Below are positions 47,828 through 55,214 of a DNA stretch of 64,000 nucleotides, piece by piece (position 1 is the first letter of the stretch; each line of letters opens with the position of its first letter). Location: NCBI RefSeq assembly GCF_900172345.1, contig NZ_FWFY01000004.1, forward strand, positions 359,710 to 423,709. The letters run 5' to 3'. Made by a program: the position numbers and the translations under genes. The stretch comes from Limimaricola soesokkakensis (GTDB lineage Bacteria > Pseudomonadota > Alphaproteobacteria > Rhodobacterales > Rhodobacteraceae). Under the pieces are notes generated by a model. That model was not told the origin of the DNA, ran no database searches, and worked only from the letters and a program-made list of their open reading frames with translations.

Positions 47828-47841
47828 TTGGTTGCGGGAGC
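47828..47841. repeat. Partial tRNA-fMet 3'-end copy (possible old attachment site)
   Basis: TTGGTTGCGGGAGC is identical to the first 14 bases of the 25-bp repeat found at 49102 and 63736. After a short deletion the match resumes with TGAACC. The order suggests an older, decayed insertion junction outside the present element. Confidence 0.45.
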
Positions 47842-48214
47842 CTGAACCCACCGAGATCTGTGCTTTAACGACCGCCTCAGGGGCCGCAACCACGGCACAC
47901 TTCTCACCCGCCGCGCGATTTGAGTCAGGAAGCGCTGTAGGGCACCGGTAACGGCGGGCTGTTCTACGGCGCGGCCGCCCCCTGACCGATATCGTACGCA
48001 GTGTCCTTACGCGAGTCTGGAACTGGATTTGCATCATGCCTAAGATACTAAGAAGCCTAACCGATTTGGCCAGCAGAGACGCACCTATACCAAAGGCGCT
48101 TCTCATGCGCCCTAAGGTCACATGGCATATGCTTCCGTATTGCCCCACTCCGGCGCCATTCCCGCCTCAATCACAGCCCCAAATCGCATCAGACGCACCC
48201 GTAAGAGGTCCGAG

Positions 48215-48889
48215 ATGCCACTCACCTTCAATGCCGGTTCCTCCGGCTTCGACTGGAAAGCCGCCCTGTCCGCCCTCATGGAAGCGCGCGCCGCCAAGTC
48301 CGACAAAACGGTAGAGCAGAAAGCTTCCTCTCCGGCCGAAGCGACTAAGGCCCAAGCCGCCACCGAACCCGCCATCCGCATCGATATCTCCGCGGAAGCG
48401 AAAACGGCCAGCGCTCCCGCAGCCCCCGAGACCGTCGCCGCGGCTGTCGAAGAGGTGGTCGCTCCCACCGTCATGTCGCCGACCAACGAAGAGACCACCG
48501 AGGCTGTAGCCCAAGCCGCAGCGCCAGTCGCGGATATCCCCGAAAAGGCCGCCAGCGAAGCCGTTGCCGTGACCGAGCAGGCAGTCGTCAAGGTAACGAG
48601 CCTTACAGGTCTCGGAGCCTCGGCGGCCGCCGAGAAAACCGGCCGTGCCGCCGCAGCCGCGCCGGCCGAGGCGGAGGTTTCGGACATCGCGGCCGCTCGC
48701 GCGGCGGCGATCCGGCTCCAAGAACTGGACCGCATGCAGAACATGATCTCCTCGATCGGCGCACGTCCCGAAAGCGACATGGGCATCGCACCGATCAACG
48801 CGCAGAGCGCCTCGCGCGCCGGTGCGGCCTATGGTGCCAGCGCCGCATTGCCTGCTGCGGCCGGCGAGCGCACCGACATCGCCGCCTGA
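48215..48889 (+). CDS. Alanine-rich protein of unknown function
   Basis: A 224-aa protein from the ATG at 48215, behind AAGAGG at good spacing. It starts MPLTFNAGSSGFDWKAALSA, then continues as a long Ala/Glu/Val-rich low-complexity stretch (for example SAPAAPETVAAAVEEVVAPT) and ends in a more helical part with ELDRMQNMISSIGARPESDM. No known domain, signal peptide or membrane helix. The strong ribosome site and the hairpin after the stop support that it is expressed. It lies between decayed sequences just outside the element. Confidence 0.65.
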   Translation: MPLTFNAGSSGFDWKAALSALMEARAAKSDKTVEQKASSPAEATKAQAATEPAIRIDISAEAKTASAPAAPETVAAAVEEVVAPTVMSPTNEETTEAVAQAAAPVADIPEKAASEAVAVTEQAVVKVTSLTGLGASAAAEKTGRAAAAAPAEAEVSDIAAARAAAIRLQELDRMQNMISSIGARPESDMGIAPINAQSASRAGAAYGASAALPAAAGERTDIAA

Positions 48890-48933
48890 TGAATACCGGG
48901 CCAGAGCTCACCGCGGTGGCCTGATTCCCAACG

Positions 48934-48963
48934 ACCCGCCTGTCGGGGCCAACCGGCGGGTTT
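48934..48963 (+). terminator. Hairpin with short T-run after the alanine-rich gene
   Basis: ACCCGCC (48934-48940) pairs with GGCGGGT (48955-48961) across a 14-base loop and is followed by TT. It starts about 45 bases after the stop codon. Confidence 0.55.
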
Positions 48964-49101
48964 CCTCGAACTGGTTCGGGGCGTTGGTGAGGTCACCGGC
49001 CTTCAGCGCCCGGTCGCAGACCCTTCTGGCGTATGATCCCGCAGCCCACAGTCTGCGCCGCTTGGTCAACCTATTGGAAGAAGCGCAACGCAGGTTTGGA
49101 T
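48962..49101. other. Non-coding stretch up to the element boundary
   Basis: No gene, RNA or repeat recognised between the terminator and the left attachment repeat. It is probably the original flank of the tRNA-fMet 3' side, or part of the decayed region. Confidence 0.4.
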
Positions 49102-49126
49102 TTGGTTGCGGGAGCAGGATTTGAAC
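49102..49126. repeat. Left attachment repeat (copy of the tRNA-fMet 3' end)
   Basis: A 25-bp stretch beginning TTGGTTGCGGGAGCAGGATT is identical to 63736-63760 inside the tRNA-fMet gene. After the 25 bases the two loci diverge (TTTGG here, CTGCG in the tRNA), so this is a duplicated tRNA end and not a second tRNA gene. Confidence 0.85.
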
Positions 49127-49194
49127 TTTGGCGAACCCAGCCGCAGACACTGATCATGTAGGCCGCTCCGACCGCGACACTGACAACGTCAACG

Positions 49195-49575
49195 CTAAAA
49201 GTATGGCTGGACCGGGAGATGACGTAGCTCGCGCCGCATGAAGGACGTCCGTGACGCCCTCCACTCTTCTCCGAGGGCGCCATCCGGATTTGTCAGTCGA
49301 TCGAAGTGCTGTCCAGGCTACCACTGAAGCAAACGACCGGCATGGTGGCCAGCTTCTTGCGGATAGCGGACCTGGACTGGCCGGTGCTGGATTATTCGGC
49401 GCTATGCCGCAGGCGAAGGATCCTGGCCGTCCAGATCCCGTATCGCCACGCAAATAAGCCGCGGAACATGCTCGTGAACAGCATGGAGATCAACTTCCTG
49501 GGCGATGGCGAGCGGCAGGCCCCCAAGCATTGTCTGCGCGGCCGTCGCCAATGGCGGAAGGTTAACCTGGTCTCG
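49195..49575 (+). pseudogene. Degenerate IS5-family transposase
   Basis: In pieces and with stops this strand reads SEGAIRICQSIEVLSRLPLK, QTTGMVASFLRIADLDWPVL, DYSALCRRRRILAVQIPYR and GERQAPKH...RRQWRKVNL. The order and spacing follow the N-terminal half of an IS5 (IS903-like) transposase. An upstream bit KVWLDREMT ends in a stop. The DDE catalytic part is not intact. It lies just inside the left attachment repeat. Confidence 0.65.
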
Positions 49576-49781
49576 ACACGGCCACCTCCAACATCCGCAC
49601 CGTGGAATTCATTTCCAACCGCGACGGAGCAGCTTGGTACTTGCGGACCATCTCGACCCGATGCCCGGAGCCGGAACCATTGTGGCGTGAATTACTGGGA
49701 TGATCTATATCTCTCGATGCTCAATTACCAAAATCGGACACCAGATCAAAAATACAGCATCGTTTCTCTACGAAGAAAATC

Positions 49782-51131
49782 CTACAGCAGCGCCCGAACT
49801 GCTTGCACGAAACCCTTCTCTTCAGCCTCGGCTGGGATTGCATTAAGGTCTATTAATCCACTAAATACTTCGTACTCCCCGATCGCTCCGGCTCGCTCTA
49901 AATAGCTACGACCTGTGGGGCGAGAGGCATGAAGAAGTATAACTTTCTTTGTTCCATAGCGCGCGCCGTAGACGACTACTTGCCCAACGTCGCTCCTGCT
50001 TGGCATGTCCGGCGTAGGCTTGTATTTCGCGTCAATGATCAATACTGGATTTCCATCACGCTCAATCACAATGTCTGGTGTGGCATACGGCTTTTTGCTT
50101 CCGGAGCGAACCACGTCGTATAGCTCCACCTTTGCGCCGCCGCCTTCCTGTGAGATGTTACCATCCCTTACGGCAATCCGCGGATCATCTGAAAATCCGT
50201 CCGCCAAAATATTACGAAGAGCGCTTTCAAAAACTTTCGCCATGTCGATTAATACTGGAGGAAGATTAGCAATTGATCCGGCGCCACGAATCGCCACCCC
50301 TAAGTCAGTCAACACCAAATGCGCGACCATTAGAGCTTCATCGTAGTGGTCGTGAAAAGGCGGCAGCTCAAGAACGTATCTCGAAATTGCATCCGTCGAG
50401 AGTTCATGTGAGTGAGGATGACTGACGTCGGACAGCTTGTGAAGCGCGCGGTAGAGGCCCAACCGACGCTCTTTCTGACCTTTCCCCGTCAGCCCAGCAT
50501 ACCTACTCAGTAGACGCTCGACAGCCAAACGAATAACCCTATTAGGCCCGAAATCGGGAGTACGTTCGAACGATGACGACATTGCCGTTGGACGCCCTAC
50601 TCGCGCCGTTAATAATGCGGTCTCAAAGGGCAACATCCTTCCCTTGGGTGAGCTACTCCTTTGCGTTTTCTGGCGGTAGATCTTTAGAAGCCCCGCGCCC
50701 CAGATGCGATCAAGGGCTGCAAGAAGCTGGTCTGTTAGCGTATCAATCAGTGAGTCAAGCTGGTTATCAGCATGAGCGAATAGGCGACTAAATCTTTGCA
50801 GAATTACTGGGGAATATCCCTCCGCCATCCCGATCAATCGCTCGAGGTTTCCGACTGGTACCCGCGTAGCCACCTCTAAGGCGAAAGAATCATTCAACGG
50901 GATGTGGCCGACAAGTCCGCTACACTGGATCGCCGGTCGGTTCCGTTGATAGGTCGGTCGGAAATGCCGTAATACATCCGGATAGACATCCAACGATCCG
51001 TCGGGCTTTATCAGCTCGGCCGGTACATCTACGGTCTCATGCTCTTCCGCTTGGAGAATGACCCGCGAGGCAGTTCCGGCTGCCAAGGCACGTTCGCCGA
51101 ATATTCCCTCCAATACACTGACTTCTACCAT
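49782..51131 (-). CDS. McrC-like PD-(D/E)XK nuclease subunit of a restriction system
   Basis: A 449-aa protein. The N-terminal and middle parts follow McrC (a beta-rich start, then ERLIGMAEGYSPVILQRF and the KGRMLPFETALLTAR segment). Near residue 353 is the nuclease core TPDIVIERDGNPVLIIDAKY, with D353, D367 and K369 forming PD-(D/E)XK. VFESALRNIL is the helix that usually precedes it. It starts 2 bases after the McrB-like gene and is the last gene of the operon. With the ATPase it should form the cutting complex. It is larger than E. coli McrC (about 350 aa). Confidence 0.9.
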   Translation of the reverse strand: MVEVSVLEGIFGERALAAGTASRVILQAEEHETVDVPAELIKPDGSLDVYPDVLRHFRPTYQRNRPAIQCSGLVGHIPLNDSFALEVATRVPVGNLERLIGMAEGYSPVILQRFSRLFAHADNQLDSLIDTLTDQLLAALDRIWGAGLLKIYRQKTQRSSSPKGRMLPFETALLTARVGRPTAMSSSFERTPDFGPNRVIRLAVERLLSRYAGLTGKGQKERRLGLYRALHKLSDVSHPHSHELSTDAISRYVLELPPFHDHYDEALMVAHLVLTDLGVAIRGAGSIANLPPVLIDMAKVFESALRNILADGFSDDPRIAVRDGNISQEGGGAKVELYDVVRSGSKKPYATPDIVIERDGNPVLIIDAKYKPTPDMPSRSDVGQVVVYGARYGTKKVILLHASRPTGRSYLERAGAIGEYEVFSGLIDLNAIPAEAEEKGFVQAVRALL

Positions 51132-51133
51132 TT

Positions 51134-52165
51134 TCAGGCCTCGGTGGTAACCGTTGAATTGGGCTCCGCCCCATTCGCCGGTTCAGGACCGGATTCTCGC
51201 TCGTTCTCGCTGCCAGGACCTGCCTCGGGAGGAGCCGCTGTTTCTGCCAAAGGCGGGAACTCGCGGAACCAAATCTGCTCAATTCTCTCAAAAGTAGCTT
51301 TGTCCAAGCGGCAAGCTTTCTGAAAAAAATGTTTGAGACGAAGTTCCCATGCGAGCCGCGCGCCTTCTTCGCTTACACAGTTCAGAAAATAGGCATGCCC
51401 TAAACGAACCATCTCATTTTGTTCGCGCTGGATAGCGTCGAATACTCGCTCTACTCGATTAATAATGTCTTCTCGCGCACCCTGCGCTTCGAGCAGGCGC
51501 CGCAATTCTAAACGGCTGGGCAAAACGTCTATCTGTGCCAGCCTTCGCTCGAGAGCGATGTCGAGTTCATCGACACCCTTGTCCCAAGGGTTCATTGTAG
51601 CAAGAATAATGAGGTTTGGGGGAACTGTCATCTTGCCGCCCGATGCCACGGTAAATTCGTGGCCACGCTTGTCGGTTTCGATGTAAGTCATGGCCTCACC
51701 GAAAACCCGAGCTACGTCGCACCGGCTAATTTCATCAATTAGCAAGACGTGCTGAACCGCTGGCTCCTCCGCCGCGTCGTCGCAGATCAAGGCGAACGTT
51801 TTTTTCTGTAGATGAAATCCACCCTCATCGCTTGGGGCGAACCCGAGCATGAAGTCTTCGTACTGATAAGATGCATGAAATTGCACAATTCGCACTGCAT
51901 CAGAATGGCCGGCGATCGTATGCGCGAGGCGCTTTGCGTACCAGCTCTTCCCAGTCCCGGGAGGGCCCGCGAGGATCACCCCGGCGAACCCCATATCGAG
52001 CGCACTTCGAACGCGAACAAGAAGCGGATGGCTCTCCGGGAGAGTCTCGACCCCACTTTCTTCTTCTGCGTCACTAAAGAAGGACTCCAGCGTTGCCTCT
52101 GAAGGCGCAACCCCGAGATCATTGAGTGAAAGCGGTCGGACTTTTTCCTGAGTAAGGCTATCCAT
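51134..52165 (-). CDS. McrB-like AAA+ motor subunit
   Basis: A 343-aa AAA+ NTPase. Walker A is GPPGTGKS (67-74), Walker B VLLIDEIS (140-147), sensor ATMNPWDKG (189-197) and the arginine-finger segment LDIALERRL. In E. coli McrB the sensor motif is MNTADRS and the protein uses GTP; here MNPWD keeps N-x-x-D, so GTP or ATP use is open. No DNA-binding N-terminal domain is present, unlike E. coli McrB; the preceding unknown gene may supply it. The start at 52165 follows GAGG and overlaps that gene by 8 bases. Confidence 0.9.
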   Translation of the reverse strand: MDSLTQEKVRPLSLNDLGVAPSEATLESFFSDAEEESGVETLPESHPLLVRVRSALDMGFAGVILAGPPGTGKSWYAKRLAHTIAGHSDAVRIVQFHASYQYEDFMLGFAPSDEGGFHLQKKTFALICDDAAEEPAVQHVLLIDEISRCDVARVFGEAMTYIETDKRGHEFTVASGGKMTVPPNLIILATMNPWDKGVDELDIALERRLAQIDVLPSRLELRRLLEAQGAREDIINRVERVFDAIQREQNEMVRLGHAYFLNCVSEEGARLAWELRLKHFFQKACRLDKATFERIEQIWFREFPPLAETAAPPEAGPGSENERESGPEPANGAEPNSTVTTEA

Positions 52166-52808
52166 TTTGCGCGTCCTCATTCAGCAGCTCAAGATCGTTG
52201 GCCGAGTAACTGTCGGTATCATCCAAGAAAAGTGTCTCGAAGGCCTCCTGCTCCTCGCTAATATCAGACTCGAGGCCAAACTCTTGCCGAAACATCTTTA
52301 TAATGCGGTCAGGTTCTGGTTCTTCGAGTTGAAACCCGTAGTCACGGTAGAAGAATGCTGTCAGGGCACCAATCGGCACCTGCCTTTTCAGTAAATATTG
52401 AAAGGCGAGCGCTGCATGGTCATCTTTCAAACCATAGACCGCGTTCTGCCCCTCGCCTTCGACCGCGATTACCTCGACAAGTTTACCACGGGCCCGAATA
52501 GAACTTGCACCATAGGAGCCAGCGACGTTCGGATTGAATGTGTGGAGGCTACTGCTCCCACGTGACGCAAATGGACGTACGTAGACCGGTGGATCGCCCT
52601 CCCCATCCACCCGCAAATAGCGGTTATGGAGGTCCCAGATGACGCTTGATCTGACGGTTCTTTCGGGGGCTGCGAGCTTCAGGCCGCGAAGAATTGCTAA
52701 ATACCCAGGAAAGTGCTCATGAATCTTCGTCGCTTCGAGGACTCGGACTGACCGGAGAACCGCGTCTTTTGTAAACACGTAGATCGGCCCGTCGGCCACC
52801 TTCAACAC
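52158..52808 (-). CDS. Unknown protein in the McrBC-methyltransferase operon
   Basis: A 216-aa protein starting at GTG (52808); no in-frame ATG is nearby. I do not recognise the family. It has a compact mixed N-terminal part (GPIYVFTKDAVLRSVRVLEA, and SSVIWDLHNRYLRVDG) and a very acidic C-terminal tail (ESDISEEQEAFETLFLDDTD). No membrane helix, signal peptide or nuclease motif. It lies between the methyltransferase and the AAA+ gene, with a 20-base gap on one side and an 8-base overlap on the other. A DNA-recognition or adaptor subunit is a reasonable guess, because the McrB-like protein lacks such a domain. Confidence 0.8.
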   Translation of the reverse strand: MLKVADGPIYVFTKDAVLRSVRVLEATKIHEHFPGYLAILRGLKLAAPERTVRSSVIWDLHNRYLRVDGEGDPPVYVRPFASRGSSSLHTFNPNVAGSYGASSIRARGKLVEVIAVEGEGQNAVYGLKDDHAALAFQYLLKRQVPIGALTAFFYRDYGFQLEEPEPDRIIKMFRQEFGLESDISEEQEAFETLFLDDTDSYSANDLELLNEDAQNG

Positions 52809-52828
52809 GCTTCTTCAACCTCATCAAC

Positions 52829-53944
52829 TCAGTGTGATGAGCTGAGGTCTACACCAATTGCGCTCCTCCCGATAGCCCTTGCAGCCGTCAAAGTTGTACC
52901 AGTTCCCATGAACGGATCTAATACAATTCCAGGCCGAAAAGACCCGGCGCAACCGCAGTCTGTCCAGCCTACGGTTTCGCGCTTCGCAAAAGTGAACTCT
53001 CGAAAGTAGCCCCCCAGAGCGGCCTTTGCTTCGGCTGCCAAACTTTTGACCGATGCCGAGTTTCGGCCAGTGCCGGTCTGTACCTGCATCGCCTTCCCGG
53101 CGTCGGATATGCCAGTTGCTTGGATCGCAGCGATGTGTTCAGGCGTTAAGCCTTTTTCTTTTGCAAGCTCCATTGCTCTTTTCGCTTGCGGTCGCGACGG
53201 ATCAAGCTTTGCGGTTCGACGTACAACTCGCTCCCGCGGCTTGCCGCAGCACGTGCAGACCTGCTCGGGACAAGCCAGCGTTAGGATCCGATCGACCAAC
53301 TCGACTGGGTAGGGAGCAAGGTGCTTGCTCATGTTCCGCCGGAAGCCAATCTGCCAAACGTCACTTGGTCCGGTCCCATTGCCGTACTTTTCAGCATACG
53401 CGAACTGATCATAGTAGTATCCACGTCGCCGAGGCGTGAAGTGGATAATGTACTCATGTCGGCTCTTCAACCGGTCCTTTGCAGGATCCGGCATACCAGC
53501 CTCTTTTATCCACACGATACGATTGCGAATGGTCCAGCCTGCGTCATGGGCAGCGATTTCCAACCGTCCCGGCGTGTTAACCAGTGAACCATTATGGTAT
53601 GTATCACCGAGGTTCACAAATACCGAGCCCCATCTTGGGAGGATAGCTCTCCAACTTTCCATGCACTCTATGAGATTCTGCACGAACTCGTTTGGGGTCG
53701 CCTCTTGGCCGATCTGACCGTCGACACCATAGTCGCGCTTCATCCAGTATGGCGGTGAAGTGATGACCATGTCGGCAGCGCCAGGCTCTAAAGGAACCTT
53801 ACGAGCGTCCCCGATCAACGTCTGAGTAAATGGCTCAGTGATAGCCCGCTCAACATCAATTGGGTTGCGATAACCCTCTTCAGCGTTGCCAGCACCTTCA
53901 GCCATGGGTTGAATAAAGTTATCCACTTTCGCCTTCTCGCACAT
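52829..53944 (-). CDS. DNA methyltransferase, beta class, likely N4-cytosine
   Basis: A 371-aa SAM-dependent DNA methyltransferase. Catalytic motif IV ITSPPYW (residues 61-67) comes first, and the SAM motif DPFMGTGTT (about 343-351) comes last, which is the beta order. SPPY is typical of N4-cytosine enzymes, though some N6-adenine enzymes share it. Between them lies the target-recognition part and a CPEQVCTCCGKPR cysteine cluster with CGCAG further on, a possible zinc site. It heads the operon methyltransferase, unknown, McrB-like, McrC-like, which suggests it protects the host from the nuclease complex. Confidence 0.93.
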   Translation of the reverse strand: MCEKAKVDNFIQPMAEGAGNAEEGYRNPIDVERAITEPFTQTLIGDARKVPLEPGAADMVITSPPYWMKRDYGVDGQIGQEATPNEFVQNLIECMESWRAILPRWGSVFVNLGDTYHNGSLVNTPGRLEIAAHDAGWTIRNRIVWIKEAGMPDPAKDRLKSRHEYIIHFTPRRRGYYYDQFAYAEKYGNGTGPSDVWQIGFRRNMSKHLAPYPVELVDRILTLACPEQVCTCCGKPRERVVRRTAKLDPSRPQAKRAMELAKEKGLTPEHIAAIQATGISDAGKAMQVQTGTGRNSASVKSLAAEAKAALGGYFREFTFAKRETVGWTDCGCAGSFRPGIVLDPFMGTGTTLTAARAIGRSAIGVDLSSSH

Positions 53945-54030
53945 ACATGTTTTCCCACCGTGCGGCGCCGCCAGTGGTTGAGCTGTTGAAGCCTCGAAGC
54001 CTTACCAAGAAATGCGCAAGTCGTCGAGAT

Positions 54031-54050
54031 ACAATCTACATGTAGATTGT
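54031..54050. promoter_or_regulatory. Perfect 20-bp palindrome upstream of the methyltransferase operon
   Basis: ACAATCTACATGTAGATTGT is its own reverse complement and lies about 86 bases upstream of the methyltransferase start. It is a good operator candidate for a dimeric regulator. No controller gene is recognised next to it; a repressor elsewhere in the element or the methyltransferase itself could bind. Confidence 0.55.
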
Positions 54051-54204
54051 GCTACTTTGTCGTCGTAGCAGACTATGACCTTAAGACCCAGCTCTGCCGC
54101 TACCTCCCTGCCCAGAGCCTTCTGGAGGTCACCGGCTTGGTCCAGCAAGTTCCGGCTATCGCAGACACAACGGAAGGGCGCAACTCCACCTATTCGATCC
54201 AGCT

Positions 54205-54358
54205 CGCCGGGCGACCTCGTCTCGTTCCGCTTTCGACTGGCCGAGGAGCGCCATACCAAGCGTCCAAAGGCACTACCAGTGAGGAGCAGGGGGGCCTGCG
54301 TACGCGATGCCTGCCTATGGCACCGCCTCCCGTCGCCGCTCTAATACCGGCTACAAGA
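54205..54358 (+). pseudogene. Frameshifted remnant of a second PemK-like gene
   Basis: GDLVSFRFRLAEERHTKRPK in one frame corresponds to GDIVLFKFPLAEEGEAAKLK in the intact gene at 57459-58022. In another frame YAMPAYGTASRRRSN matches YALLAYGTTSRRKSN further on. The middle is lost and the frame shifted, so it is a dead copy. Confidence 0.65.
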
Positions 54359-54392
54359 TGTATGCCTGGCGCCGGACAGACTACCCCTTAGC

Positions 54393-54870
54393 GTGTTCTG
54401 CCCCCACTGAAGTGCTCCGCCCACTGAGATAGATTTATCTCGTCAGGAGGAGGACGAAGCGATGGGTGGAAGGCGCGAGAAGGCCGAGGACGTCGTGCTG
54501 TAGCTGCGGCAGATCGAGGTGCTGCACGGCCAAGGCATGCCGGTTGCCGATGCGGTGCGTCAGGTCGGGATCACGCAGCAGAGCTACTACAGGTGGCGGT
54601 GGCAATACGGCGGCATGAGCCGGTCTCAGCTGAAGCGGCTGAAGGAGCTCGAGAAGGAGAACCAGCGTCTGCGTCGGGCGGTCTCCGACCTGACGCTCGA
54701 CAAGCTCATCTTGGCCGAGGCGGCGCGGGGAAACTTCTGAGCCCCTCGCGCCGCCGCCAGTGCATCGACCATGTGCGGCAGGCGCTTGGCGTGTCCGAGC
54801 GCCGCGCCTGCCGCACGCTGGGCCAGCATCGCTCCACGCAGAGAAAGGTGCCACGCGGCCGGCCCTGCAC
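54393..54870 (+). pseudogene. IS3-family insertion sequence remnant
   Basis: TGTTCTGCCCCCACTGA (54394 on) looks like the left end of the element. The orfA frame from 54462 has a TAG at 54501, then continues to 54740 as LRQIEVLHGQGMPVADAVRQ, SYYRWRWQYGGMSRSQLKRL and SDLTLDKLILAEAARGNF, a typical IS3 orfA. An orfB start (LSPSRRRQCIDHVRQALGVS, then GQHRSTQRK) follows and breaks off near 54870. The right end and the DDE domain are missing. Confidence 0.8.
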
Positions 54871-54874
54871 CGTT

Positions 54875-55174
54875 TTTTATGCCTCAAACGCCGGAGAGCT
54901 CGTAGAGAATCTTCATCTGACTTTAGAAGAGCTGATAGCGTTGCAGCGCTACGATCTCGCCCAGAAAATCACAGATCAGTTCAGGTGGTTTTTGGATGAG
55001 GGATGTATGGTTCCCTTTTCGCAACTGCACGAGTGGCACGACCTTCTCAATAATGCCTGCAATTAACTGGAGCGCATCAACCATCCTGGTGGTTTTTTTG
55101 CCGACCGCGCTCGGGCCTTCGCCTATAGCGAGCTTCTCGCGTTAGGCGAACTTAGCAAGACGGATCTTGAATAA
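54875..55174 (+). pseudogene. Broken coding fragment after the IS3 remnant
   Basis: Directly past the IS debris the frame reads NAGELVENLHLTLEELIALQ, RYDLAQKITDQFRWFLDEG and HEWHDLLNNACN, then a TAA at 55064, and continues in the same frame with LERINHPGGFFADRARAFAY to a second stop at 55172. The codon pattern looks like real protein on both sides of the TAA. It is probably the 3' part of a gene cut by the insertion sequence. Family not recognised. Confidence 0.5.
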
Positions 55175-55214
55175 GCATGAGACGCAATTCGTTTATCCCC
55201 CGTCTTCGAGAACG

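Noticed and set aside
47316..48148. Minus-strand frames of 134 and 162 codons in the decayed strip
   Set aside because: Low-complexity Arg/Ser-rich translations with no ribosome site or family match, overlapping IS5 debris on the other strand.
49102..49180. A second tRNA-fMet gene near 49.1 kb
   Set aside because: Only 25 bases of the tRNA 3' end are present. The rest of the T arm, anticodon arm and 5' half are missing, so it is an attachment-site copy.
52829..53944. The methyltransferase as an orphan regulatory enzyme
   Set aside because: Tight coupling with the McrBC-like genes makes a restriction partner more likely, and it is not similar to CcrM (GANTC) in layout.
54047..54391. A 114-codon plus-strand frame and an 85-codon minus-strand frame (54002-54259) upstream of the methyltransferase
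   Set aside because: Neither resembles a known family, and the area contains the frameshifted PemK-like remnant and the palindrome. I could not support either as a gene.
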